A stretch of DNA of 64,000 nucleotides from Sporosarcina luteola. Lineage in GTDB: Bacteria; Bacillota; Bacilli; Bacillales_A; Planococcaceae. Shown piece by piece: positions 52,094-59,214 of this stretch; within the stretch, counting starts at the first letter, position 1; each line of letters begins with the position of its first letter. The stretch spans positions 248,001 through 312,000 of the forward strand of contig NZ_JAMBNV010000001.1 of assembly GCF_023715245.1 (NCBI RefSeq). The letters are read 5' to 3'. The notes below the pieces were generated by a model. It did no database searches. It was not told the DNA's origin and was given only the letters and a program-made list of their open reading frames with translations. Position numbers and translations under genes: made by a program.

Positions 52094-52127
52094 CTTATTG
52101 AACTAAAGCACCCGTTAGTTGAAGAAC
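52094..52127. repeat. Cassette palindrome 3
   Basis: CTTATTGAACTAA-AGCACCCG-TTAGTTGAAGAAC. It also contains the right terminus (CCCGTTA) of the split 170 bp element. It lies eight bases beyond the stop of the 76-aa gene. Confidence 0.75.
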
Positions 52128-52135
52128 ATCGTACA

Positions 52136-52366
52136 TTAGTTTTCCGTTTCTTTTTCGTCTCTCTCTTTGATATATCTTTCGTACGCATCTTTCACCTTGT
52201 CATTACTATTAGGTGGGACTACTTGTTTATGGACTTCACTAATTAAAATAAATGACCTAAAGATGACTCCAACAATAATTGCACATAAGATATAAAATCC
52301 AATAGGACCGAGGAATGCCAAGATACCTAAAAGCCCAGCTAATAGAATGGATAACAATAACTTCAC
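52136..52366 (-). CDS. Small membrane protein (76 aa), cargo block B
   Basis: GTG start behind AAGGGGGGA. Two hydrophobic segments fill residues 3-43 (LLLSILLAGLLGILAFLG, FYILCAIIVGVIFRSFI), followed by a charged cytoplasmic tail ending DEKETEN. No family was recognised. It is followed and preceded by cassette palindromes, as are the next three genes. Confidence 0.6.
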   Translation of the reverse strand: MKLLLSILLAGLLGILAFLGPIGFYILCAIIVGVIFRSFILISEVHKQVVPPNSNDKVKDAYERYIKERDEKETEN

Positions 52367-52444
52367 AAAAATCCCCCCTTAATCTGACTACCTGTACTGT
52401 ATTCCACTTAAAGCCCCGATTGTTGACTATAACTTAAGAAACAC

Positions 52445-52504
52445 TCTTCAACTAACCTGCCCCGTTAGTCAAATAAGAAAAAATGCTGCACCCGTTAGTT
52501 AAAT
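52445..52504. repeat. Cassette palindrome 4 plus adjoining half copy
   Basis: CTTCAACTAAC-CTGCCCC-GTTAGTCAAATAAG (52445-52476) is followed by a second right half, GCACCCGTTAGTTAAATAAT. The half copy supplies the stop codon of the 93-aa gene at 52499. Confidence 0.7.
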
Positions 52505-52780
52505 AATATTTTTAATCCAAGTCAGCATTCGAAGAACTTGGAATGGTTCAAACCAAGTAACTAAAAATAATATTACGAAAAAAGTAGTAAGTGATATATA
52601 TTTTACACTTCCTTTTTCTTTTTTAGAGATAGCAATAAAACTAAATACAGCCCCTAATAATATTAAAATAACTCCAGTTAGTACAATAGGTTCAACATAA
52701 TCATCTATAAACCAGTTTAATATAAAGAAAATAAGCCCTATAAATAAAAAGACTATTGAACTCACACTGAATAGCTTCAT
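52499..52780 (-). CDS. Small membrane protein (93 aa), cargo block B
   Basis: An ATG start behind AGGGGTG. Three hydrophobic segments (about residues 5-22, 30-50, 60-85) make it a small integral membrane protein. Its stop codon TAA is the first base triplet of a cassette palindrome, so the coding frame has been ended by, or evolved with, the repeat. The family is unknown. Confidence 0.6.
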   Translation of the reverse strand: MKLFSVSSIVFLFIGLIFFILNWFIDDYVEPIVLTGVILILLGAVFSFIAISKKEKGSVKYISLTTFFVILFLVTWFEPFQVLRMLTWIKNII

Positions 52781-52878
52781 ACGTACACCCCTATTAGTTT
52801 AATTATTATTATGACTTTAACAATTCATAAATGTTCCAATTCCCATACTAACCTATTCCTTCTAAGCAGGGCAATAAT

Positions 52879-52910
52879 CTTCAAGTAAAGCACCCGTTAG
52901 TTGAATTAGG
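52879..52910. repeat. Cassette palindrome 5
   Basis: CTTCAAGTAA-AGCACCCG-TTAGTTGAATTAGG. The stop codon of the 187-aa gene lies in its right arm. Confidence 0.7.
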
Positions 52911-53466
52911 AATCAATAGAATTTGCTATCTGAACGAGTATTTCAGGGGTTACTTTATCAGATACATCTGCATCAACACTAAACATATATTGCCAATTAT
53001 CTCTTTCGAAGACTAACATATTAAAACCAAATTTCAGGTCGTCAATATATGTTGCAGTAGTTCCATTTTTCATCTTAAAGACTTTTGATTTATATTTTCC
53101 AATTGTAATTTTATGCTGTATAGGTCGAACATCGATTTTGAAATGATGGTCAGGTAATTGGTCACTTATGAATTTGACTTCCAACGTATCGTTTATCTCG
53201 CCATCCAGATTACTAAACCTACCAAAGTAATGAGTAAAGCTAATTGGGGGTACTCTTGTCGGTAATTTAAGATCCTGGTTCATATGATGTTCAAAATCGT
53301 TTACTGCAGCAGCCACCGATTTGTACCCTATTTCAGGAAATAATTCCTCAAAAGATTTAGGAGTATCGTTCCGTTTTGCATTTACTGTTCCAACATACAA
53401 CCCGTAAATGAATACACCAAATAGAACCAAAACCAATAGGAGAGGTTTACTTTTATCCAAATTCAT
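52906..53466 (-). CDS. Membrane-anchored DUF4367-like protein, cargo block B
   Basis: About 186 residues: one N-terminal membrane segment (LLLVLVLFGVFIYGLYVG) and an extracellular domain. The end (GKYKSKVFKMKNGTTATYIDD, then WQYMFSVDADVSDKVTPEILVQIANSID) resembles the DUF4367 domain often found in Bacillus surface proteins and anti-sigma factors. Start alternatives are ATG 53466 and TTG 53460; AGGGTGAT spacing slightly favours the TTG. The stop falls inside a cassette palindrome. Confidence 0.6.
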   Translation of the reverse strand: MNLDKSKPLLLVLVLFGVFIYGLYVGTVNAKRNDTPKSFEELFPEIGYKSVAAAVNDFEHHMNQDLKLPTRVPPISFTHYFGRFSNLDGEINDTLEVKFISDQLPDHHFKIDVRPIQHKITIGKYKSKVFKMKNGTTATYIDDLKFGFNMLVFERDNWQYMFSVDADVSDKVTPEILVQIANSIDS

Positions 53467-53517
53467 CACCCTAAATTATATTTAGGTTTAGTTTATCCTG
53501 TTCAGTTACAATCATTC

Positions 53518-53552
53518 CTTATTCAACTAAACTGCCTCGTTAGTTCAATAAG
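53518..53552. repeat. Cassette palindrome 6
   Basis: CTTATTCAACTAA-ACTGCCTCG-TTAGTTCAATAAG, 35 bp. Confidence 0.8.
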
Positions 53553-53579
53553 AATTAATCACCCCAGCAACTCAACGAT

Positions 53580-53612
53580 CTTCAAGTAGAAAGCACCCGT
53601 TAGCTTAATAAG
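53580..53612. repeat. Cassette palindrome 7
   Basis: CTTCAAGTAGAAAGCACCCG followed by TTAGCTTAATAAG, only 27 bp from the preceding copy, as if a cassette between them had been lost. Confidence 0.7.
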
Positions 53613-53670
53613 AATCAAACGCAAGCTAATCCACTTCGTAAGGTTATTAGCTATTGTATTGAATTCCACC

Positions 53671-54075
53671 TTACCGTAAAGTCTCAAACTTTTTCGTTTT
53701 AGCATTGAATTCTATCGTTTCAGGTTGTTGTTCTTCTCCTAAAAGAGTGATTAGAGCAATATCATTACTTTTCCAATCAATAGAGACATTCGAAGGATTG
53801 AGTCTACCTCCGTCGTTTGATATCAATCGATTAGTATATCTCCATCCACTTCTTATTAGAACCTTTGATGAACCAAAGAAAAATGCTGACCCCTTTTCTA
53901 CTACTTTGACTTTGTGTTTGCCATCAGGAGAAACACTGGAAACAAGCATTGTCTCTTGAAACTTCATATCATATAAAAAAATCCCTGGTCCCAACAAAAG
54001 AATTACTGTAAAAATAAGGCATCCCCATTTTTTTTGCTCCTTAGTATTCAATTTTTCACCACTTTCACAAGACAA
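53671..54075 (-). CDS. DUF5412-like membrane protein, cargo block B
   Basis: Up to 134 residues (a TTG start is used here; an in-frame TTG eight codons later is the alternative). One membrane segment (CLIFTVILLLGPGIFLYDM) is followed by an extracellular beta-rich domain, with LVSSVSPDGKHKVKVVEKGSAFFFGSS and VSIDWKSNDIALITLLGEEQQPETIEF typical of DUF5412. It is flanked by palindromes 7 and 8. The function is unknown. Confidence 0.6.
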   Translation of the reverse strand: MSCESGEKLNTKEQKKWGCLIFTVILLLGPGIFLYDMKFQETMLVSSVSPDGKHKVKVVEKGSAFFFGSSKVLIRSGWRYTNRLISNDGGRLNPSNVSIDWKSNDIALITLLGEEQQPETIEFNAKTKKFETLR

Positions 54076-54114
54076 TTCTTTTCCATCTTACTTCGATCCT
54101 AATAATCTCATCGC

Positions 54115-54149
54115 CTTGTTCAACTAAACTGCTGCGTTAGTTGAAGAAC
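54115..54149. repeat. Cassette palindrome 8
   Basis: CTTGTTCAACTAA-ACTGCTGCG-TTAGTTGAAGAAC. It is also the inner end of the right 320 bp element. Confidence 0.75.
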
Positions 54150-54431
54150 ACCATTTCGTAATCTTCAATATATTTTAACACATTTTTCTCATCTTCCTTC
54201 TATATTTTTCTTTCCAATATCCAATTAGTAAGTGTTTTAACAAGTGAATTAGCAAAGGCACATAAATTTATGTGCTCTTGTTAATCCCTGTGCTAATTGC
54301 GGTTCCATTTCGTCTATATAAATCACCTAAACGTTGATATAACAACAAAAACGGGGACACCAATTCATATGCGAATTGTGTCCCAAATGCTGTGTTTTTT
54401 ATTGTTTTCTCCCCATCAACCGAACCCGTTA
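54115..54431 (-). repeat. 320 bp inverted element, right copy
   Basis: Reverse orientation to 41109-41428. It ends CTCCCCATCAACC-GAACCCGTTA at the outer terminus. The inner half keeps the palindrome GCACATAAATTTATGTGC and an AT-rich decayed frame. It closes cargo block B. Confidence 0.75.
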
Positions 54432-54521
54432 ATAAACAAGTAGTGGCTTTTCTATCTTAAGACGGTTATCTTTTGGAATCCTAACATGGTAAAATAGACG
54501 TATATTATATGATACAGGCAG

Positions 54522-54573
54522 ACCCTGAATGGACACGACTAATATCGTGTTCTTTCGGGGTCTTTTTAACTTG
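54522..54573 (+). terminator. Long terminator hairpin
   Basis: GACCC-TGAA...CACGA pairs with TCGTG...CGGGGTC in a two-part stem, followed by TTTTT. No clear upstream gene on this strand uses it; it may attenuate a transcript entering the DUF2187-like gene. Confidence 0.6.
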
Positions 54574-54636
54574 AACAGGAATGAAAATCTCGACCATACC
54601 TAGCAAAAGAAATCCTTCCCAGCACAAGATAGACTC

Positions 54637-54771
54637 GTGTGTAAAGGAGGGACTGTCGTTGAATTTGAACGCCGAGACAAACAATTAAAAGGGATTGTGG
54701 TGTCGATTCAAGAGAACTCCGTTATGGTGGAAGTTGATATAAAGACACAAAAACATTTAGACGGACTTTAA
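54637..54771 (+). CDS. DUF2187-like small protein (44 aa)
   Basis: The frame encodes VCKGGTVVEFERRDKQLKGI, then VVSIQENSVMVEVDIKTQ, close to the DUF2187 (YkvS) pattern of V-E-F-x(5)-L-x-G-I-V-x(3)-E-N-S-V-x-V. It uses a GTG without an obvious ribosome site and is shorter than usual at the end, so it may be a truncated or weakly expressed gene. Confidence 0.45.
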   Translation: MCKGGTVVEFERRDKQLKGIVVSIQENSVMVEVDIKTQKHLDGL

Positions 54772-54803
54772 GGACAAGCTCATTAACATGCCATCTATAT
54801 AAA

Positions 54804-54995
54804 TACCCCCAATACCCCCGTAGAACTTTTAAGTGCAAGATGATGATGTTTAGATAGGGGGTGTAAGGAATCCCACTTGTCCCCATTACCCCCAGTGCAA
54901 TATTGGGGGTAATGGGGGTAAGTGTTCTTTCTGTTTACCCCCGTATAAGTAATCATTAGAGCGGCTTTAATCTCTTAAAGGGGGTAATGGGGGTA
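54804..54995. repeat. G-rich/C-rich repeats with a 14 bp perfect inverted repeat; candidate origin
   Basis: TACCCCC-type blocks occur at 54804, 54881, 54934 and, inverted, at 54904 and 54978. CCCCATTACCCCCA (54881-54894) and TGGGGGTAATGGGG (54904-54917) form a perfect hairpin with a nine-base loop. The last block abuts the stop of the DUF3987 gene. The position beside Prim-Pol and helicase-like genes suggests a replication origin or initiator binding site; G-quadruplex formation is also possible. Confidence 0.5.
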
Positions 54996-56531
54996 TCATC
55001 TTTGGCTTTTAAGTAAAACAGGATTGATACTGATAATGTTCTTGCTCCCAGCTAACTCATTTCTGATGTAATGCATTTCTTCAAGGATATTTAGTATATT
55101 CCTTAGCTCTTGTGTATTTTTGAACTTTCTTTTTACTAACTGTTGCAATTCCCTAAAGGCGATAGATCCTTCTCCTTTAGAGCAATCTAAAATTCGTCTT
55201 AATATATATTTGGTATCTTCTTCGTTTTTGTCGGCCCCCATTATTCCGAATGCCTGTTCAGCATGCGAGATAAAATAATCCCTTAAAATATTCGCCCTAT
55301 ATAAGGTTTCTACATCGATTGTTAATGGTACCTCTTCAATTCCATTCGAAATATTATCCGCGATGTGAAATAATGCAGCAATACGTATTATTTGGCCAGT
55401 TAACTTTCCGATCCATCCTTGGAAACTTTCATGGATATCCTGATTTCTTAGCATGGCCTCTCTTTCTTTCTCCAAATGCAGCATATATTCAAATGCCTTT
55501 TTATCAAATGTCAATTTTTTTAGCGAGTTGAGTGGATTATGGTGACTTTCTTTTTTTTCTTGGCCATCCTGAATCATATGGTACTCCAATAATTTCTGAA
55601 CATTGGAGTAGTATAAATTCTCGACATGATCTTCTACTTCCTTTGGATTTTCCGATCTATATCCCAATGTAGATGTAGGTAGTGCGTATAGAAACCTTTG
55701 CGTTAAGCCCCTGTTGCTAAAGTTTTTCGGCAAATTTTCTATAACTGACGATTGTACGAATAATCCTATTGTTAATCGTGGTTTTTGTAATACGACAGAT
55801 TCTCGTAACATTCTGTCTATGGCAGTGTAATCAGCCGAAAAAGCTTTTAAGTATATATCCAAATTTTGTTTACCATATCTTCCGCTCATCATTTCAAATG
55901 CCTCAGCACCCTCTGATGACAATATAGCTATTCTTTCACCATGCTCTTGCATTAATTCCGCTAGTTTTTCGGGTGTTGCGTCTGCTGTAATAAAACGTGG
56001 CCTAATTAAATCTCCTTCCTCTGATAGCTCTTCTGATATTTTGGTTGCTTCTTCTAATATCTCCGGTTCCCCTTTTTTTGAATACTCTGCTTCCAGAAAA
56101 GCTAAGCGGCTCTCCTTCAATTTTCGTTTTACATTCTTCTCGGCAATAATTGATTTCGTTCGTTCGGCTTCAATTCTTTCGAATTCGGTAATCGGTGAAG
56201 TAAACCTATTAAATACAGCACTTTTCCTATTTGCTGGACCTAATGCAACGACAGTATAAGTGTTTAATGTTTCGGTCCATCCTTTTCGTGGAGAAACAAT
56301 AAACTTATCAGACAAAACTGTTGATAATACTGCTATACTTGCCATTGCGGATGCATCAGGAGGGGTTTGCGATTCTTCTGCCACTCCATGGATAAAGTTT
56401 TTAATCCAATAGGGGAAAACCTCTGTTTCGATTTTTGGCAAATTTCGATTGTTAAAATCGATGGGTACTTCCCATTCTTTTATTTTTTCAAAGCTTTGGT
56501 TGGACAATTCTATAATGTTGCTGTAGTTCAT
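54996..56531 (-). CDS. DUF3987 (YfjI-type) helicase-like protein
   Basis: A 511-residue protein of the DUF3987 family, which usually sits next to primases on phages, satellites and integrative elements. Marks are the N-terminal FPYWIKNFIHGVAEESQTPPDASAMASIAVLS, a P-loop-like GPANRKSAVF and AILSSEGAEAFEMMSGRYG. The strict Walker Gly pattern is missing, so ATPase activity is uncertain. The ATG overlaps the primase stop by four bases (ATGA), showing tight coupling. Confidence 0.85.
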   Translation of the reverse strand: MNYSNIIELSNQSFEKIKEWEVPIDFNNRNLPKIETEVFPYWIKNFIHGVAEESQTPPDASAMASIAVLSTVLSDKFIVSPRKGWTETLNTYTVVALGPANRKSAVFNRFTSPITEFERIEAERTKSIIAEKNVKRKLKESRLAFLEAEYSKKGEPEILEEATKISEELSEEGDLIRPRFITADATPEKLAELMQEHGERIAILSSEGAEAFEMMSGRYGKQNLDIYLKAFSADYTAIDRMLRESVVLQKPRLTIGLFVQSSVIENLPKNFSNRGLTQRFLYALPTSTLGYRSENPKEVEDHVENLYYSNVQKLLEYHMIQDGQEKKESHHNPLNSLKKLTFDKKAFEYMLHLEKEREAMLRNQDIHESFQGWIGKLTGQIIRIAALFHIADNISNGIEEVPLTIDVETLYRANILRDYFISHAEQAFGIMGADKNEEDTKYILRRILDCSKGEGSIAFRELQQLVKRKFKNTQELRNILNILEEMHYIRNELAGSKNIISINPVLLKSQR

Positions 56532-57421
56532 TTAATATCACTTCGACGTGCGATTTCTAAGCCGGCTATGCTATTTATCGTTTTATATAATTCATTATGC
56601 GAAAGCGGCGGTGAATTCCGCTCATTCCATAATTCCATTATTTCAGTAATGAGCAAGGGATCGACGTAACGGCGGAAAAGATGACCGGATATAGATGCTG
56701 CTGCATTGTTTCGTCCTTCGCCTTCTGCAAGACCTCTTAGTAGGTGTTGCCAGTGTGATGAAAGATGCTTATCGACTATTCCATTATTGTTCTTAGGTTT
56801 TATTAGCATTTGGGTAAGCCAAGAGGGTGCTTTGGCAATGCCTAATTTCAAAGGATGGGATGATAATTCCCATGTATATATTCGACCATTTTGATGTTGA
56901 GAAGGGGGGGCCATAAAATATCCTGCATCGCCCCTGATATCCAGTCCCGGTAAAAAGTTAACTCTGTTTTTTATTCCATCTTGATACTTGAAAACAAAAT
57001 GCAAACCATTCGATCCGGTTATTGATTGGACTGTATCTGGAAGCTTGCCAAACTGATATATTAATTCGTCTAAAGTTTTTCGTCCATCGTCCTTTTTTAT
57101 ATCTACGTCTAATACAAATATATTCGATTCCTTGCCTGTCCTCACACCGATATTTGCCAAAGGATATTTTGTCCACCATTTCCTGATTTGCCTAGCGTCA
57201 GTTGTAGCGCTGTAAAAACCGTTGCTCGGTATGGGGTGTTTGGCAATGTCCTCGCAATTTCTTCTTCCGCAGGAGCATGTATTATTAGACAGAAAATGAA
57301 CTGGGAATACATGCCACCTGAGAATATCTACATAAGCCAAGGCGGCTTTCAACATTTTATCTGTCCTATTGGTGACGTTGACTTCTTTTGATAGGTCAAG
57401 TACATTGGAATTATTAATCAT
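56528..57421 (-). CDS. Bifunctional DNA primase/polymerase (Prim-Pol, AEP)
   Basis: A 297-residue archaeo-eukaryotic-type primase. The fold is recognised by the N-terminal helix AALAYVDILRWHVFPVH, the Cys/His cluster CSCGRRNCEDIAKHP, the metal-binding DxD in IFVLDVDIKKDDG and the catalytic His region in SITGSNGLHFVFKY. GLDIRGDAGYFMAPPSQH is also conserved. It should prime and extend DNA at the element's origin. A 13 bp hairpin lies between it and the Xis-like gene upstream. Confidence 0.9.
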   Translation of the reverse strand: MINNSNVLDLSKEVNVTNRTDKMLKAALAYVDILRWHVFPVHFLSNNTCSCGRRNCEDIAKHPIPSNGFYSATTDARQIRKWWTKYPLANIGVRTGKESNIFVLDVDIKKDDGRKTLDELIYQFGKLPDTVQSITGSNGLHFVFKYQDGIKNRVNFLPGLDIRGDAGYFMAPPSQHQNGRIYTWELSSHPLKLGIAKAPSWLTQMLIKPKNNNGIVDKHLSSHWQHLLRGLAEGEGRNNAAASISGHLFRRYVDPLLITEIMELWNERNSPPLSHNELYKTINSIAGLEIARRSDIK

Positions 57422-57443
57422 ATAAATACCTCATTTCTGACAT

Positions 57444-57475
57444 CCCTCATTTCTTGTTGCTTCAAGAAATGAGGG
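57444..57475. other. Perfect 13 bp hairpin between xis and the primase gene
   Basis: CCCTCATTTCTTG and CAAGAAATGAGGG enclose six bases. On the minus transcript no T run follows, so it is more likely an mRNA-processing or stability hairpin than a terminator; on the plus strand a T-rich tract follows. Confidence 0.55.
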
Positions 57476-57484
57476 TATTTTTAT

Positions 57485-57685
57485 TTAGATAATTTCCTGA
57501 TTAGATTTAGTACCTCCATCTACTATCCATCTTTCAATCGTTTCACGATGAAACAATACTTTTCCGCGTACACGTACACTAGGAATTTGGTTTTCACGAA
57601 CCATCGAGTAAATAGTGCCTAGGGACACCTCGTTTCGGAAAAAATCAGATCTTAGTTCTTTCACAGTTAGAATAGTTTTTTCCAT
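57485..57685 (-). CDS. xis: Excisionase/AlpA-like helix-turn-helix protein
   Basis: A 66-residue protein (from the ATG at 57685, behind GGAGGTGACA) with the winged MerR/Xis fold: LTVKELRSDFF, SLGTIYSMVRENQIPSVRVRGKVLFHRETIERWI. Such proteins bend DNA for excision and often regulate the early operon of satellites. It heads the xis-primase-DUF3987 operon. A longer in-frame start at 57733 would begin inside the upstream terminator hairpin. Confidence 0.8.
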   Translation of the reverse strand: MEKTILTVKELRSDFFRNEVSLGTIYSMVRENQIPSVRVRGKVLFHRETIERWIVDGGTKSNQEII

Positions 57686-57715
57686 ATTGTCACCTCCAAA
57701 TGAAATTTTCGGGAA

Positions 57716-57776
57716 ATAAAAAACCCCTCTCAAAACACGACGATTTGCAAAAATGCAAGTCGTGTTCTCAGAGGGG
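57716..57776 (-). terminator. Strong attenuator/terminator in the xis operon leader
   Basis: On the minus strand ACCCCTCT...ACACGACTTGC pairs with GCAAATCGTCGTGT...AGAGGGGT in a long interrupted stem followed by six T residues. It lies between the promoter at 57833 and the xis ribosome site, so most transcripts should stop here unless anti-terminated. Confidence 0.75.
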
Positions 57777-57809
57777 TGCTCCCTTTACATTGACATTAAA
57801 TTTATTCAT

Positions 57810-57838
57810 ATCGTAGCACCGTTTCCAAGATGAGTCAA
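57810..57838 (-). promoter_or_regulatory. Promoter of the xis-primase operon
   Basis: On the minus strand TTGACT (57838-57833) is 17 bp from TACGAT (57815-57810). The leader from about 57803 to the terminator would be near 85 nt. Confidence 0.6.
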
Positions 57839-57968
57839 CATTTTCTATTAAATACTTACTTTTATCCTAAATCTCCTCGTTTTTATGTTTTTATTCTAAA
57901 ACCATTGGTTACCAAATTAATATTCTATGTAACGTATTTTTTTAAGTTTAATTGTAAAAGATGTATAT

Positions 57969-58922
57969 ATGAATAATTATGATAAGTACGCAGAAGAGTG
58001 GTCTAAATTAAACAAAGAAGGACTTAGTTTAAGGGGCATAGCAAAGCTTTACGGAGTTTCACATAACAGTGTTTCTAGAATTTTAAGGAAACACCAGTTC
58101 ACTATAAAGGAGTGGCATACTAGTAAGTTCCAAGATATAAGTAATCAAGTTTTCGGACTCATTACAGCACTAGAGCCTCTCGATGTTACAGATAACGGGG
58201 AGTATTACTGGAGTTGCTACTGTGCTTGTAATCCTGCGAAAAAAATAAAAATACTAGGTACTGATTTACGGAGAGGTAGAAAAACACATTGTGGATGTAA
58301 TTTTCCAAGGAAGTTTAATATCGCAGGGCAACAGTTCGGATTCCTAACTGCAAAAAAAGACTCCAATATACGCCGAAAAGGACATGTTATGTGGGAATGC
58401 GTCTGTATATGCTCTAAAAAGGTTCTCGCATCCTATGGTGGTTTATCGAGTGGTCGTACTCAGTCTTGCGGTTGTCAAAGGCCTTCAGGAAAGGATCACC
58501 ATAGATGGACTGGTGGATCATCAGAAGTAAAATTGTTTTTACGTAACCGTCTTAAATTATGGAAAAAACAATCTCTAGCTAAATATAATTACAGATGTGT
58601 GATATCGGGTGCAAAAAAACATTTAGAAATTCATCATTTAAATAAATCGTTTATCGAAATTTTTTACGAAGCGCTTTCTTCATGTAACCTGAAGGAATTT
58701 TCATCCGTGGGAGAGTATTCTGACGAAGAGCTAAATGCACTCGTCGAAAGTTTCGACTTAATACATTTCGAAAATGGATATGGTGTTCCTATAACCCGTA
58801 AATTACATCAAGCATTTCATTCAATATACGGACAAAATACTTGCCAACAGGATTTTGAGGAATTTGCCACCAATTTTAAAAGGTTAATGGAAAGTCCTAA
58901 CTTGGGACATGGCGAGCTGTAG
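57969..58922 (+). CDS. HNH-type nuclease-like protein with HTH and two Cys-rich modules
   Basis: A 317-residue protein. Residues 5-45 form a resolvase-like helix-turn-helix (GLSLRGIAKLYGVSHNSVSRIL). Two similar zinc-type modules follow (FGLITALEP...CYCACNP...THCGC and FGFLTAKKD...CVCICSK...QSCGC). The C-terminal part has the HNH-like YRCVISGAKKHLEIHHLNKSF and a later LHQAFHSIYG His pair. This is the layout of phage-encoded homing-type endonucleases. No clear ribosome site precedes the ATG. It diverges from the xis promoter at the right end of the island. Confidence 0.65.
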   Translation: MNNYDKYAEEWSKLNKEGLSLRGIAKLYGVSHNSVSRILRKHQFTIKEWHTSKFQDISNQVFGLITALEPLDVTDNGEYYWSCYCACNPAKKIKILGTDLRRGRKTHCGCNFPRKFNIAGQQFGFLTAKKDSNIRRKGHVMWECVCICSKKVLASYGGLSSGRTQSCGCQRPSGKDHHRWTGGSSEVKLFLRNRLKLWKKQSLAKYNYRCVISGAKKHLEIHHLNKSFIEIFYEALSSCNLKEFSSVGEYSDEELNALVESFDLIHFENGYGVPITRKLHQAFHSIYGQNTCQQDFEEFATNFKRLMESPNLGHGEL

Positions 58923-59077
58923 TTCTGGCTGGCACTGACTATCAGCCGAAGCTGCATTAAAAAAATGTCCACTAACTTTTATGGGAGTGGTGACATCGTA
59001 TATTGCGGATGAAAATAAGGAAAGTACTTTGACGATCACAGAATCCATTTCGCTCTATAAAGAAAGAGAAAGAACAG

Positions 59078-59110
59078 TTGATGTAAAATTGATGTAAAAA
59101 TTGATGTAAA
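59078..59110 (+). repeat. Right-end TTGATGTAAA direct repeats (candidate arm sites)
   Basis: Three copies of TTGATGTAAA at 59078, 59089 and 59101 (11-12 bp period), about 105 bp inside attR. They match the left-end copies in sequence and orientation. Confidence 0.65.
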
Positions 59111-59214
59111 GCCGTATAAAATAGAGTAAATACGTATGATGAAAATTGATGAGACACTAATAAAATGTTAATTTAAAGCCATTTACGATAAACTGCATTA
59201 ACAAGGATACCTTA

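Larger units (their letters stand above)
50490..52117 (+). repeat. 170 bp inverted element, copy split by an IS3 insertion
   Basis: Left part 50490-50604 begins TAACGGCTTCGGTTGATGGG; right part 52059-52117 ends AAGCACCCGTTA. Joined, they match the reverse of 43079-43248 (AAAAGTGCAATTAACAAC, TTTCAACAGTGAAAT and AAACAAGTAAAA are shared). It opens cargo block B, which closes at 54431. Confidence 0.75.

Noticed and set aside
52000..52188. Coding frame across the right end of the IS
   Set aside because: It overlaps the IS terminal repeat, the 170 bp element and the 76-aa gene in another frame, with no ribosome site.
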